Assembly: GCF_000003815.2 (NCBI RefSeq)
Contig: NC_049983.1
Span: forward strand, 11,225,870 to 11,289,869
Length of the DNA: 64,000 nt
Direction of reading: 5' to 3'
Source of the DNA: Branchiostoma floridae
Taxonomy: Eukaryota > Chordata > Leptocardii > Amphioxiformes > Branchiostomatidae
In this document: positions 14,101 to 27,281 of the stretch, in pieces
Position numbering within the stretch: position 1 is the first letter of the stretch
How the letters are laid out: every line of letters starts with the position of its first letter
Translations under genes and position numbers: made by a program
The notes under the pieces: generated by a model
The model's input: only the letters and a program-made list of their open reading frames with translations
Told to the model about the DNA's origin: nothing
The model's database searches: none

Positions 14101-17100
14101 CATCTCAGTAGCCCGTGTCCAGTTTACCAAGAGGCCAGGCGCTGAGCAGCCGGAATGTCATCCTGTAAGACTCACGACATGGCTGAAGCATAGCTATGTA
14201 AACCTCTACAGAGGGAGCCGTGTAATACTCGAGAAAGGCCTGTTCTCTCATTTCTGAAATGCGCTGGTGTATACATTCAATTGCCTTGAGGGGCAGTGAC
14301 GTAAAAGGTTTAAGTACCTACGTTGTGGCCTTTGGGACGTCGCGATAGCAGAGGAGGATAGGGTTACGATACAATCATGGTTGCGAAATGTCTGATACGC
14401 CGAAGATGCTGGCTACACGGCATGCGATCAGTTCGGCTAAAACAAGTATGTCAGGGTGACGACAAAGGAGTTCCAACCTTTTGTGCCTATCTTCAAAACT
14501 TGTCATCTTCGGACACGAAAGTGTAATGGTATACTGCGTGGAGACTTTGTACGATATGAAAGTTGGCTTGAAAACGTTATCCCTGTGTTTGAGTTTTCAT
14601 GCTCAACAGCAAAAGAAAAAAGGCTAAAGATGCGTCGCGGTTTGTTTGACTTCCCAGCGGCTAACTCGACCCGGTTCTTTACGCGACCCATAGGGTACTC
14701 AATGTCTCTCGTTTCACCCAAACTACTACTAAAGGCCAGGGAAGACGATAGCCTCAGGGTTTCCATTAAAACGTGCACGTTCCTACATAAAGTGAATAGT
14801 CCTAATGGAGTCAATCATAGGTTGGTATAAAGTCGTTTTTATTGTTTTGTTATCTTTCTACTGGCGCACCACTTCTTCTAGCCACAATCAAATGTTTTAC
14901 TTGTTTAATTTTCAGGCAACAACTGAATGGTATGTTGAAAGTGGACAATTCATCATTGATGGTTTGATATGAATCTATGACTTAAGTGTGGGAAATGAAA
15001 TGGTTTTAATCTTCGGTCTTTAACATACGTTGTAGGATGGATTGTGTAAAGCAATATTTTTACTGGAAGTAGTTCCTTTTATTGTAGCTCTGGAATCTAC
15101 TGTTATGATCTTTAGCTGTATTGTGTACCGACGTAAGCTAGTGGGAAGGATTGTGCCTGAAGAAAAGGTAAAAGGGTTAGGGATGATTTTATCTTCGAGC
15201 ATAACGTCTCCAGTTTTAGTGCTGTATTAGAAGAGAACTGTGAGATTCCTTCCCTGATATTATCTGACATTCAACCTCGCAAGCGGCCCCATTGGCAAAC
15301 CTACTGCAACTATTTGTATGTGTCTCCAAAAATCGATGCACATGAGGATAATATGTAATTGAATCGATGTCGAAAATCTCGCAGCACTCCGAGATTCTGA
15401 GCTTTATCGACTGCTCTCATCAGGTGGAGGGATTTACTCATATTTTGTGGCGAAAGATTTTAACTCCCGTTCGATAACGGACAACACACGATTCTGTATT
15501 ATCGCGTTGTTTGAAAAGTGGTGTTTAACATCTACATGGTCAGGTTTTCAAGTAGTTCATTTCTTAGGATGACGTCATTGTACGTGGAGTGAATCATTGG
15601 GGTTTCTTGGAAAGGAGATACAGAAGCGATTGGGGAGACACAGTGGACAAGCTTATACATTGAACGTCTTCTATTGTTGGTTAATCCAGAGATACTGCCC
15701 ATTGTGTAAGAGAAAAAGGCAGGAAAATGGATTTTATGTACCGTCTGATCTTAATAACTTTCCTCTGAATGTGCAGAGATGACTTTGAAGTTAAGGGGCT
15801 TTCCGAGTCGTCGAGCATCGCTAGGCAAGTCATCAAATGAATAGCTGCTCAACCCACGCTGCCTCTTCATACCAGCTCAAGGCGGCTCACGCCGGAAGAA
15901 GCATTGATGTCTCAATTGAATACTACATGGGAAACGATGCTGTTGATTTTGAACCAAAATATTCATATCACGAAAGACTATTAGTGAAATTATGTCAGAC
16001 AGCGGTTGGAGGGTTGGGTGTCAACCTTAGATTTGCTTGGATGTCAACCTTAGATTTGAACTTGCAGAAGTCTAGGTAATTGGTAATCTTTTGAAAAGAG
16101 TCAAGACCTGTTTCAAAAGATTATCGTCAACATCGGTATTTTGAAACAGCTACTCTTATCTAGAACTACATATGAACGTTTTTCCGGAAACAATTTTGAC
16201 TCTAACTATAAGCAGCCATGAGCATAGCAGCATGAAATAGCAGTTCTTTTGAATTGACGAGGCAATTTGAGAAAAACGCTGTTGTCTCATCTCCTCTTGC
16301 ATATTGGCATTTTCCGGGAATGTTCTTCACTCAAACTCTGACTATGAAGATGGAATAGGTGCTCTGTACTGTTACAGAAGATCAGAAGATAATCAGTACC
16401 CATTTTCTTCACCCGCAGATACTGTATGGTTTAACCATCAGAATGCAGATGACCAGCATCTCGATATGAAGTTCATCCTAGTAAAGTGTGCACGTGGATG
16501 AACACCACACCATGTAAACTAAACCATTATCCACCTGAATATACAGAGCATATTTTAGTGGTTGATTTGAGTTGTTCTGATATTCTATCTCAGTATGGCA
16601 GTGACTGGGTGGGACGGGTATTTACACGACCCCTCTCCCATCCATGACCTTACGTCCTGGTCTATCGGACGTGCTTGCTCACACCTCTGCGCCCCCTATG
16701 TGCATTTTCAACCGGGTACCAATCTATTCCTGTCCCTAGGGGTTAGACAAACAAGACACGTTACAGACAGTTTGCCTTTCAAGTCGGTAACTGACCTCAG
16801 CTACGTATATACATCACGCGTTCATCAGAATTCAAAGCTACGTCCCAAAATGTGGAAATGAAACGTTGTCTGGCAAAGACGGAGTAATTTCTTTCTTCTT
16901 TCCAAATGGTTTTGAGCTTTCCTGGCGCATGTGAATCAACTTCTCATTGCGGCTGTCTTTCAGTGCCTCACGCAACGTCCATCAATCCACGTTATTGCCA
17001 ATTGGACTACGCCGCAGCAAAGCTACGATATTGCTATTGCGCAACAATGGAGTTGTTTTCATTTCCAATTGTTGCCCATAAAAGATTCACGAAGCGCTCT

Positions 17101-20100
17101 GTGTGTGTCAGGAACGTAACCCTGCCGGTGGCTTGCGGACGGCGGAGCAGGTTTTATAGGTTTTATGTCCATGCAGAAATTGTATCGACCTCTAGGGCAG
17201 CAGTAACAGTTAGGAGAGCATACGTCATTTCCGGATGCCATGACCGCCGCTGGCCAGTGTTGCCAAGTGGTGTACGGTGTCGAGACAAATCTTAGTGCAT
17301 CTGCATCAAGCGTCGCCAGAGACCTCCTTGCAATGCGATAAAATATAGCTGAAACAGCATTACGGGAAAACTTTGATATGGCGTAAGCATTTTATCCTGA
17401 AGGCAACTCTAGTACGAAGTGTGATAGGACGACACAAAAGCCCACGTTACTCATTCTAGAAACATCTATTGCATAGTAATTCCTAATGAAATGCAAAATC
17501 ATTGCCATATTTTTCGCCCTACAGCTTGATGGTATATGATGTGGACACACTTGTTGGGAAAAGAACTCCTAGCTGCTATGCCTTTAGACACTCTGTTGAG
17601 CATGACAAGATTCCGATATCATTCATTGAGGACATCCAAGGTTTCAGTAAAAAGTTTGCAGATATAACCTCCTTCGTTATCTACTGATACAATGACAAGT
17701 CGTTGTAAAAGATGCATAATCCTGTTGCCCACACCTCTCAGATCTCGTTATGAAAGAAGGTCTGACCCATTCATTACTTGGCGGTAAATCACCAGGAACG
17801 TTACTTTTTTCAATCCCCTTGCAATTGTATTCCTGAAAATGATGCCGAGGGATGTCCCTGTAGCTCAATTGGTAGCGGACTCACAGTTAAGCTCCTGGTT
17901 CATAAGTACGTTAATGGGGAAGTGCAGGCAACCCCTCCCTGTAAAGATATACCTTTCTATTAAAATAGCAAGGAAACTTTCTACCATACATGCCACTAGG
18001 CACTTGAAGATAATGTTAATGCTGACAATGGAATTTCAATTATTGCCAGGGTCTGTATTCGTATCTAAGAAATATCGAAAATCGGTGAAGGGTTTACAGG
18101 GCTTGAATACCTAAACATGTGTTCACTGGAAAGGTGATGTATCCTGAGGCGAATCAAATTCGTAGTTTATGGAACATTCCGCCAAGGATAAGAGACAAAC
18201 AGAATTGTCTTCATGACAGAATGCCATATGAATACAACATGAAGGGTTAGTTCCATCTTTCTATGCACTGCACGGTTACAATCTATTTTCCAATTCCGGA
18301 GCCCATTACCGTAAGCCAGATGTAATGTTTTGAGAATGGGTAGCGTCTGTTGGAACGAAAGGAGCAATTCCGTAGGGCTGAGATGGAAAGAAGGTCTCAG
18401 GTTAACATTAGTCAGTCTATATTCAAAATACCATCCTTACCAATGATTATGTCAAGTATGCTGAAGTCATTTTGATTCCAATGCCATTCCACAAAATCGC
18501 AATTAGANNNNNNNNNNNNNNNNNNNNNNNNNNNNNNNNNNNNNNNNNNNNNNNNNNNNNNNNNNNNNNNNNNNNNNNNNNNNNNNNNNNNNNNNNNNNN
18601 NNNNNNNAAAATTAGGTAGACCGGAATGTTGGACCGATTAGAAAATTAACATATCATTTTATCAGGTATTCACACGTTTTGGCGCTTGCAGTTGGAAGAA
18701 AATGACGAGAGGGAAGTAGAGTAGAGTTTATAGTAATTTCTACCAAGGTTTACAGTCAATCGCACAGGTGCAGTTAGCGTTGTAGTGTTTTAAAACGCCA
18801 GTGTAAGTCTAATACCCCACCAAACAGATTTCTTGGTAGTGAAATGGACCATTGGTATGAGTCATACTGAATCAGGTCCAGGTTCAGGTCCGGACCTGGA
18901 CCTGATCCTTTGGACCTGAACCGGACCTGGACCTGAATTTTCTGTACCGGTACCCAGCCCTATTCCGAACGTTTCACCGGTTCACTTCCGGAGTGCTTCC
19001 CTTGCATGTTCTGTGAATATTGAGTCGCCCGCCGCCATCTTGAATCAGACGATAAGGCGTCACAAATCGCGGTGATTCAAAGTACCAGTACATGAGTGTC
19101 CCACTTCCTTCCCGGGATCCCACCGGCAAGTTATGCGCCCTGGCACCGCTATCAGTCATTCCTGACCCGAAAATCGATTTTCTCAGACATAGTATTCCAG
19201 TAATCTCTGACAGGGCATTTTTCTCCAGATTTACGGTTAATAACGATACTGAAGTGTTGGATCTCTTCGATCAAACCGGTCTATACCAGTACCATATCGT
19301 TGACGTCTTTTGCAAATAGCTTCAGCTTGTAATGTATCAAAATTCAGGCAAAAAATCTGAACTTGAAGAAATATTGTTTCCTTTAGATATACCAGCAGAG
19401 CAATTTCTAGAAAAAAAAGTCTTCCATTTCTTTACAACAGAATTTGCATTGTCGGGTAGGCCGACGCTCAACAGTTAGAGGCGGTTTTATTTGCCAGCCA
19501 AGCCCAATGTTATGATCATGGCTGCCTTTTCCACCGGGATCGCTTATCGATTGTTCCGCCTTTTAAACGATCTCGATACTTAGGAGATGGGCCGTGCTTC
19601 CACAGGGAGGTCTCGCAGTAAAACTGTCGGGCTGATGCATCCTCGCGTCCGTTTAAATTAGAACCAATGGTATCGATTGAAAGGCCTTTTACATTTGCCA
19701 TCTGGGGCTCGCTAAATCTCCTCTATCTGATGGTTTCGCAATCAGGGCCGCTCCTGCGATACTTCACTGTATCTCTTGTTGTGTCGTAATAATAATAATA
19801 ATAGCAAAACGCATTAGATTCAGAAACTATCGCGAGAACTGTATACAAGGTTAAGAGATTTAAAATTACCTTTACCGTAGCGTTTATAAGTGATGCTAGG
19901 CTATGAGAAGTCTCTCGAAAATGTTTGCCTGCGGCACCGATACACTTAGACACGGCAATTTTGTGAAGGCTATTCGCCTATGCAGCCATGAAATGGGCAT
20001 CGAATTGCAATATAGTTCATTCAGGGGGCGGCAATGAAGACAGAGTCAGCTAGATTTGTGGTGGCGACATTAAATGGTTTCAGATATAAAGATAAGGGTA

Positions 20101-23100
20101 CTTCAAATGTATGGGATAACTTTCTATGAGTATGACACAATTCTAAAAGCAACTGATATGTTTTCGTTTTCTAATTTTGCAGTATCCCACACCAGGGACG
20201 TTGTGTAGAACGTCCTTGCTCACACGTGACGGTTTTCCTCTAGATTCTTCCGTAAGCCTGTCCTTGTTGTCACTATTATTTACAGTATTATACAAACTAT
20301 TATATCCACTTGTATGCACGTTACCGATGAGATCATGTATTTCTTCCATTGACTCCTCGAGTGGCAGTGTAAGCCCCTTGATGCGGGATTTTTTAGTTCC
20401 AAAAGACGCGTGTGGTGCGTGCCATTTCACCCTTGTGTGTGGCCTCAATGATTTATTCATCCGAGCTCTATTCTTTGTGTGGTGTTGACCGTAATTAAAT
20501 TGAGCGTGCGACAAACAGATGAAGGGCCATTGCTGCCTTCTGGGTGCGCAAATCTATGTATCTAGATAAGACGTTATGATGCATTAGTGTCCGAGCTCGA
20601 GATAAAATACGCCAAGGGTCACAACTCCAGACGTTCTGGTCTTCCACGTATTTTATCTCCGAATCACGAAACCATTTCACTTTATAGCCATTTCATTCCA
20701 AAAGCTTATATGTTGATGTTATCCAATCTAGATTATTACAATTTTTACGTTGTACTTGAACCCGGTTATTGAAGTTTTGAAATATAAATGATTTGACCAA
20801 ATGACGTGATAGAATGCGGTCAGTCAATTCTTTTGTGACAAATATTGAATTTATTTATCGTTGCGTCGCGGTGGCCTATGGGACATATTCCTGATATATT
20901 GACATCTTGCCAGGAATTAGATTTTTTACAAATCACATCATCAGCTCGATCTGCGTAGGAATGCTCAGGAAATCAGTTTAGAAAGGGAGTATTTAACTGC
21001 TCCGGTGTGCTACTTGAAAGTATTAGCTTGACTGTCTTCCAATGGTGAAAAGGCACAAAATACACACATGTTGGTGTTGCAGACGAAAATTGCGAGATAT
21101 CGATGATTTTGTAGTGTCAGCAACTTGAGAACAAATCGTTACATTTTCTCCTTCTACAACAACATAAAAGTAACCAATTCATCTGATGAAAGCTTATCGA
21201 AGTAACGTGTCTTTCCTGGCTAACTTGGTAGACCTGCTCGCCATTCGGAGATCTATGAAGTGACCTGGAAAGCGGCGGGTCTTGCAATAAGTCAGCCCGA
21301 TGGTATCTCCTGCATGTCTACTCGCTATCGCCAACCATCTGACAGAGTGTGTGCGCCACGCATGATGTATGGATCCACACATAAACCACTTCTGTTCCCA
21401 CATATCGTCCTATCGTGCACGGAGGCTGTGACATAGTCGTGTGTCTGAAGATTAGCACCACACCCTGATACACCAGATAACGACAAATGACAGCCGCCTA
21501 CAGGTCACTGCAACAATCACCATATCACAACCTCAACTGACGTTCTATAAAACACTGCCCCCCCCCCCCTACAAAGCTTCAACCTAGTTTAGTTCCTTTA
21601 TTTGAGTAAAGTGTGACTTATTTTCGTACCACAAAGATGACTGTGACTTAAATGAAGAGCAATGCTTGAATTTCCAGGGATTTCATTAGACTCCTTCCAT
21701 TGGAAAGTCTGAGCCGAGTCGTCTATGTCCGACTCGAAATGAGAATTAAGCAGGGCGTATAAGAAGGGCGAAGTGGGTGATTCATCAAGCTCTTGCGGGC
21801 GGCCTTTCGTGAAGCTGTACGTGCCGAGATTTACTGAGTAACCATGAGTGGACTGGAGATGGTTTTTATGATAATGAAGTGTTAGCGGCGGTATCTATGA
21901 TGCATGGAGATGTGTCGGTCCGTCACTTCAAAGAGGATTCATTTCCTGTCTGAACTTTCTCAATCCTGACTGTTGACGTTGAGATGCAACCGGTTGGATC
22001 TAGTTTCGACTGGAATGGACTAGTTTCCTGGGGTCTTTGAATTGTGATCAGTTGCTTCTTTGTTTCTTTGTACTGCATTTCTGGTAAACCTCATCACATA
22101 GAAGAGAGTTGAAGAGCACAAGCTGCATGTCTGAAAAGATATATTTGAGCCGCTCACAACTTGAAGAACCCATACTCTTGTCACTAATGTGCTTGATATA
22201 GCTCTCCTCAAACACGGGACCTCCATGTCATGTCCTATTTGGGGGGAGTCCCTAGTCGAAGCAAGGTATTCATTTTCTCCCGAGTGAAGAAATTAGTGTG
22301 CAGTGAATTTACCAATGGCGCAACATAAGGACCTATCAGGGATTCGAACTCAGTACTTCCAAATTCTGAGTCAAGGTGGTATCTCACTGCACTTGGGGCA
22401 CCGGTGCGGCATCGCGGGTTCGTTTACTGTGGCACTGTTGCGTTATTTTCGCCGTTTTCGTTTATATGTAGATATGCGTAATACGTAAAAGTGTGACTCA
22501 GAAGCCAACAAAATACACAAAACGTAAGAAAATTCATTCTTCATCTCTAAAATTCGTTGAGTAATCTTCGAACCCCGCAGCGCCGCACAGGTACCCCAAG
22601 TGCAGTGAGATATCACCTTCAGCAACCCTAACCTTAAGGCCACCGTGGCACATTTATCATTATTAGCTCGTATATACCGCAAGGTCAGGTTTTAATGTGA
22701 AGAGATTGATATCGATGCAGTGGCGAGTGTTTAGGTACTCTGAAACGTTGAAAACTGCCTCATCACTAATGAGCAATCAACATGAACTAACTTACCAAGT
22801 TATGGCGTACTTAAGAACTGTAAAACAGTGCCAGTATTTAGATGCTAGTGTAGCTATGGCTCTGTTTGCTGTATAGCAAAGAACTTTCTTTATGATCCAA
22901 TTCAATCGATTTCAAAACCGTATATCTCATGTCTATCGGTATTTTTATGGTTTAATGGGACGTGCTGTGGGATCGTCACACTGTTTTCCAATAACACGGG
23001 CTTCTATAACCACCACGGGCAAATCAATAGAACTGACTGTACGTTTAGCTTGTGCGATGGGCTTCATAACGGTCACTACTAATGCCCCATTGCCAACATT

Positions 23101-26100
23101 TACTGCCTCAATGTAGTCCTCGTATCCTCATAAATGTGGTTTATACATTGTGGTTATGTTAGAAACGTGCACTTGTGATATATATTGGAACCTATTTGGT
23201 TTATACATTGTGGTTATGTTAGAAACGTGTGATATCTATTGACTCCCATGACGTTGATGAAGGTTAGACATCAACGAAATAAGGTGACAGCTACCCACTA
23301 CCTTTCGTCAGTGACGCTGATCAGCAGGTGTTTAACGCAAAAAACTATGAATTGATATGCAAATATGTCGAGAAATGTTTTAGATAATCCAATAGAATAG
23401 AAAACATAAAACCTTTACCTTCTGTCGCCTTTCTCGGGCAATACTAAAACTGGCACTATTCCAAACTGCAGCTAGGTGTCGCTGCTAACAGTGCCGTCCC
23501 AAACGCAAAGTATTGCCGTATATGATATTGTTTCTATATACTAGTAGTCACTAAACATGCCTTCTTTATTCCGTCTGCCACCTTCCTCAAGGCAATACTT
23601 ATTGGAACTTTCTCACACTGCAGCTAGGTGTCGCTGCTAACAATGCGGTCCCAGCGTAAAATATTGTCGTATATCGGTACCGTTATATAGTCACTAAAAT
23701 GTATTTCTTTATTCCAGAGTCTGACGCACCAGGCAGAAGAGGCAAACAAGGCGCACGACTACGATGCCAATATTGAGGTATGTCATTTTAGTTCGACGTG
23801 ACGGTGGTGTGAGTGAATAGAATTGGCTAACTCAGGCTTCACTTAGAATACTGATATGCTATGGTTATTTTGATTCTGCTTATGGTTTTTGCTTGTGGTT
23901 TATCATATGTAGATATATACATTTCTTTGTTTGTTTGTTTTCTTTGTTATTTGTCATTCAGTTTTGCACATACTTACTACATTGGGCAAACTTTTGTGTG
24001 TTTTGTGCCAGTCAAATACTAATTTCATATCCAACCTAATTCAGCATGAATACACCCTGCATGTACATGTATTTCTTATATTTCGTTCCCTTTTTGTTTT
24101 GCGTTTTTATTTTCATTTGTTGTCACCACAATTTTTACGCCCTCTTGTTAACAGAGAACTGTGAAAATAGTCAGACCACTGTTGGACAGAATCGATGCAT
24201 TGAAACACCGCAAGATTAGAATTTCGCCAAAACGAGCCTTTCATTGCGAAGAAAGGACAGCGTACAGCTTTAACACAAATACAACTGTGAGTATGGAAAG
24301 CCTGGTTTGCGGGCCACGAAAAGAAAAACTCTAAAACTCTCAGGACTTGCTCTGTCTGTCAGAAACTCTGCGAAACTCCTTGGCCTGTTTAGACCGCCTC
24401 GCTTTCCTTAAGCTAAGGGCACAACCCACCGTACGTGCAAATACGTGCTGTCTACGTGCCAAAACGTGGGCAATCTTTTGGGATCCGTAAGTGGTACCGG
24501 CTTCGAACGAACTCGTAGGGAATCCGATTTTGGAGCACGCAGACACGCCGTAGAACTTTACGTGCATGCAAAACTTTGTGTGCCATCGGGCTGTGGATTC
24601 GCGTGCCAGTACGGGCGACGCGCCTGCCCTGTACAGCCTGAACCTTTTCAGAATTACGTGGCGGACGTGGCCTCCAAAAAACGTACGGCAGGTTGTGCCC
24701 TTGGCTTTACTCAGGCGTAGTTCTCTTCATGTCCTGTTCAAACTGCACAACTGCGACTCGTTGAAGTAGAATCCAAACATGACCCATACAATTGCAAAAG
24801 AAATAGGAGACCCAAACCTGTACGAGATATCAAAACCGGACGTTCCGCTGCAATCGCATAACAAGACGATAGGGGACCACTACGATCTACCGTCCTACCC
24901 ACATACCAAATACATGTATCAAGACAATCCAACCAGGCATTGTCTTGGTATCGCGCGAGCACTTGAATACATTTTCTCCTTGGCAAAGGTATAATTATGA
25001 TACTGAAATTATACTCACTAGACAATATATTGAGTAAGGAGAAAACTATGTGAATTAGCATTACGTTGTCCCTTATTGTTTGTCTATTTGATTACAAAGA
25101 ATTTCCATTGAGGATAGTCACATAAACACGTGATAAACTCAGTGATTATATCATAATTTGTTGTCGGATTTTTCCAGCTGATTCGAGGAACGAAAAGAAA
25201 TACAAACCTTGTACTGTTTTCTCCCAAAATCGCCCGGCCACGGTGCATAGTAAAAAAATAACTTATTCATCTTCATCCCACAACAACTATTTTCTAAATC
25301 CCCTCCATATGAAGCACGGTTCTTCGTTGTGTGTTTCGTTTTGTTTTGTCTTCAACTTGGTCGTATTCATAATATGTCTCTTTCACCAACTAATACACCC
25401 ATTTTCTCTATTTGACTGCACTAACCTTGTGTGCGTTGATACTAACTTAACACACGTTTATGAAGGACTACAAGTAAGCACTATTATGGACTAGTTGTAC
25501 TATAAAGATATATAAGTAAATACAGGGGTAGAGAATACCATAAAGTAGCCCACGGTAATGATTCTTGTATGTTTGCATTTGCTTATGTTTCATAGTTTTA
25601 TTAGATGCATATTTGTTTTTAGTTCACTTTTGGTTTAAGTCAGTGTAACATTCTTCCTATTTCCATACAAGATGTGATTTTTAAGCTAATCAAATGACGT
25701 TTTTATCTGACAATGGCAAGTAATGTAAGCTATTGTCTCTCTATAAACCAACACACATATTTTATCTTGTGTGTGTAAAAAGTGTGTCAGAGACACACTT
25801 GGGGCACCAATGCGGCACTGTTGTGTTATTTTCGCCGATGTTTTTTATATCTTAGATATTGCATAATACACATGAAAGTTTTACTTAGAAGACAAAAAAG
25901 TACATAAAACGTACGAAAATTCGTTCTTTATCTCTGAAATTCGTTGAGTAATTTTTCGAACCCCACAGTGCCGCACCGGTGTCCCAAGTGCAGTGAGATA
26001 CCACCTTTACAACGTATAACAGAAAACCGAATGACACTTCGTCTTCTCTTTCCCCTCAGCTCCAATATCCAAACGCCATGCTCATCAATAAGAAGGATGA

Positions 26101-27281
26101 CAAGGGAAACCCCGTACACCCGCGGCTGGCCCCGGACTTCATGCTGAAGGAGAATGAACATTTCAACGACATCCCTGTCAATATGGAGCAGAGTGATGTA
26201 CAGGTGCCAGTCAACGTGTACAATGAAGGTTGGGCATCAATATTCTTCAATAATTGATCATGTTCGTTATACTGACTTTTGAAATATTAGGAAGTATGTA
26301 TTTGCGTTTCAGTCCTTTAAGGGGAAATAATTGTACATTTTTGAAACTTTGAGGTCTGGACATTAGTGAAATAGGCTCATGTGATTGGCACGAATTATTT
26401 CCTTTTCAACTCAAAAACATCTGGATGGATTAACATGATGTCCTCTTCCTAGTCATTTTTAAACGTTCCTGGCTACTTACATTTCTACAATGAGGTAAAC
26501 GTTTTTCTCCAGTTGTTTTTCTTTTTTATTGTGCCCGGAGGATGTCGTCCATATACCATATCATATCATATCATATCATATCAGTATGACATTACCCATG
26601 TTTCTATGCTTTTACAGCGCCAGACGTGCTGAACGCTGTCAAGTGGTCAAAGAATCTTGACCCAGTCTTCATAGACAACGGTAAAAAGGACCCGACGTTA
26701 ACATGGCAATACTTTGGCAGCTCAACAGGGTTCTTTCGCCAATACCCAGGTAGGAACGCTATCCTACCTTATCCCTATTATATTCACCTCCGTGAATTAT
26801 TGTAATGTAATCAGTTGGTTGGTGAATTTGTTTGTTTGTGTCTCCATATGTGTCCGAAGTTCGTAAGGATGTGAGGCAGAAATGGTGTACTATGACACTT
26901 GGGGATTGGATAGTTTGGCTCTGTTCCAATGTGTAGACAGGCAGGAAGTGATGACTCACACTNNNNNNNNNNNNNNNNNNNNNNNNNNNNNNNNNNNNNN
27001 NNNNNNNNNNNNNNNNNNNNNNNNNNNNNNNNNNNNNNNNNNNNNNNNNNNNNNNNNNNNNNTGTTTGACAGGCGGAAGGAAGTGATGGCTCACACTCAC
27101 ACTACACCCACTCATGCCTTGGCGTTAGGGATGCGTATTAAGAGTGTGTTTCCTCTGCTTTCCTTTTTGAAAAAAAAAAGGCTCCCCTCTGATGCGGTGT
27201 AGATCATTGTTGCTATAATAGGCAGTGAACGGGAGCCTGGAGCGAGCGACATAGACGATTCGACGGGAGATATCGAGGATG
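8104..27281 (+). CDS. CACNA2D: Alpha-2/delta exons 1-7: signal peptide and VWA_N region
   Basis: Exons at 8104-8198, 8322-8403, 10209-10322, 23718-23777, 26060-26228, 26618-26749 and 27236-27281 encode residues 1-233. Residues 1-18 are a hydrophobic leader. Exon 2 gives the family N-terminal pattern of a helix with conserved Trp ([16 protein letters not shown]). Exon 6 carries a [15 protein letters not shown] segment, matching the conserved part just before the VWA domain. Exon 7 (46 nt) is inferred from phase: only an acceptor at GAG|CC after an in-frame TGA gives the right frame. It then yields [15 protein letters not shown] and completes a Trp codon across the junction. Its acceptor lacks a good polypyrimidine tract, so its 5' edge is uncertain. 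Intron 3 (10323-23717) is 13.4 kb. Confidence 0.85.

Larger units (their letters stand above)
10323..23717 (+). other. Intron 3 of the alpha-2/delta gene (13.4 kb)
   Basis: Contains the tandem repeat at 12127, a SINE at 17849, a truncated hAT MITE at 18608, an N gap, MITE copy A at 22374 and tandem fragments at 23138 and 23405. Open frames up to 124 codons (e.g. 14456-14830 plus, 20143-20514 minus) show no domain, signal peptide or splice context. I see no nested gene. Confidence 0.7.

Noticed and set aside
14456..14830. 124-codon plus-strand frame in intron 3
   Set aside because: An overlapping antisense frame of similar length exists and no features support coding.
17849..17910. Functional tRNA gene
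   Set aside because: A and B boxes are present but acceptor and anticodon stems do not pair; a related copy at 45148 has a body and tail, so it is a SINE.
20143..20514. 123-codon minus-strand frame in intron 3
   Set aside because: The residues look plausible but both strands are open, no domain is recognised and no flanking splice sites or partner exon were found.
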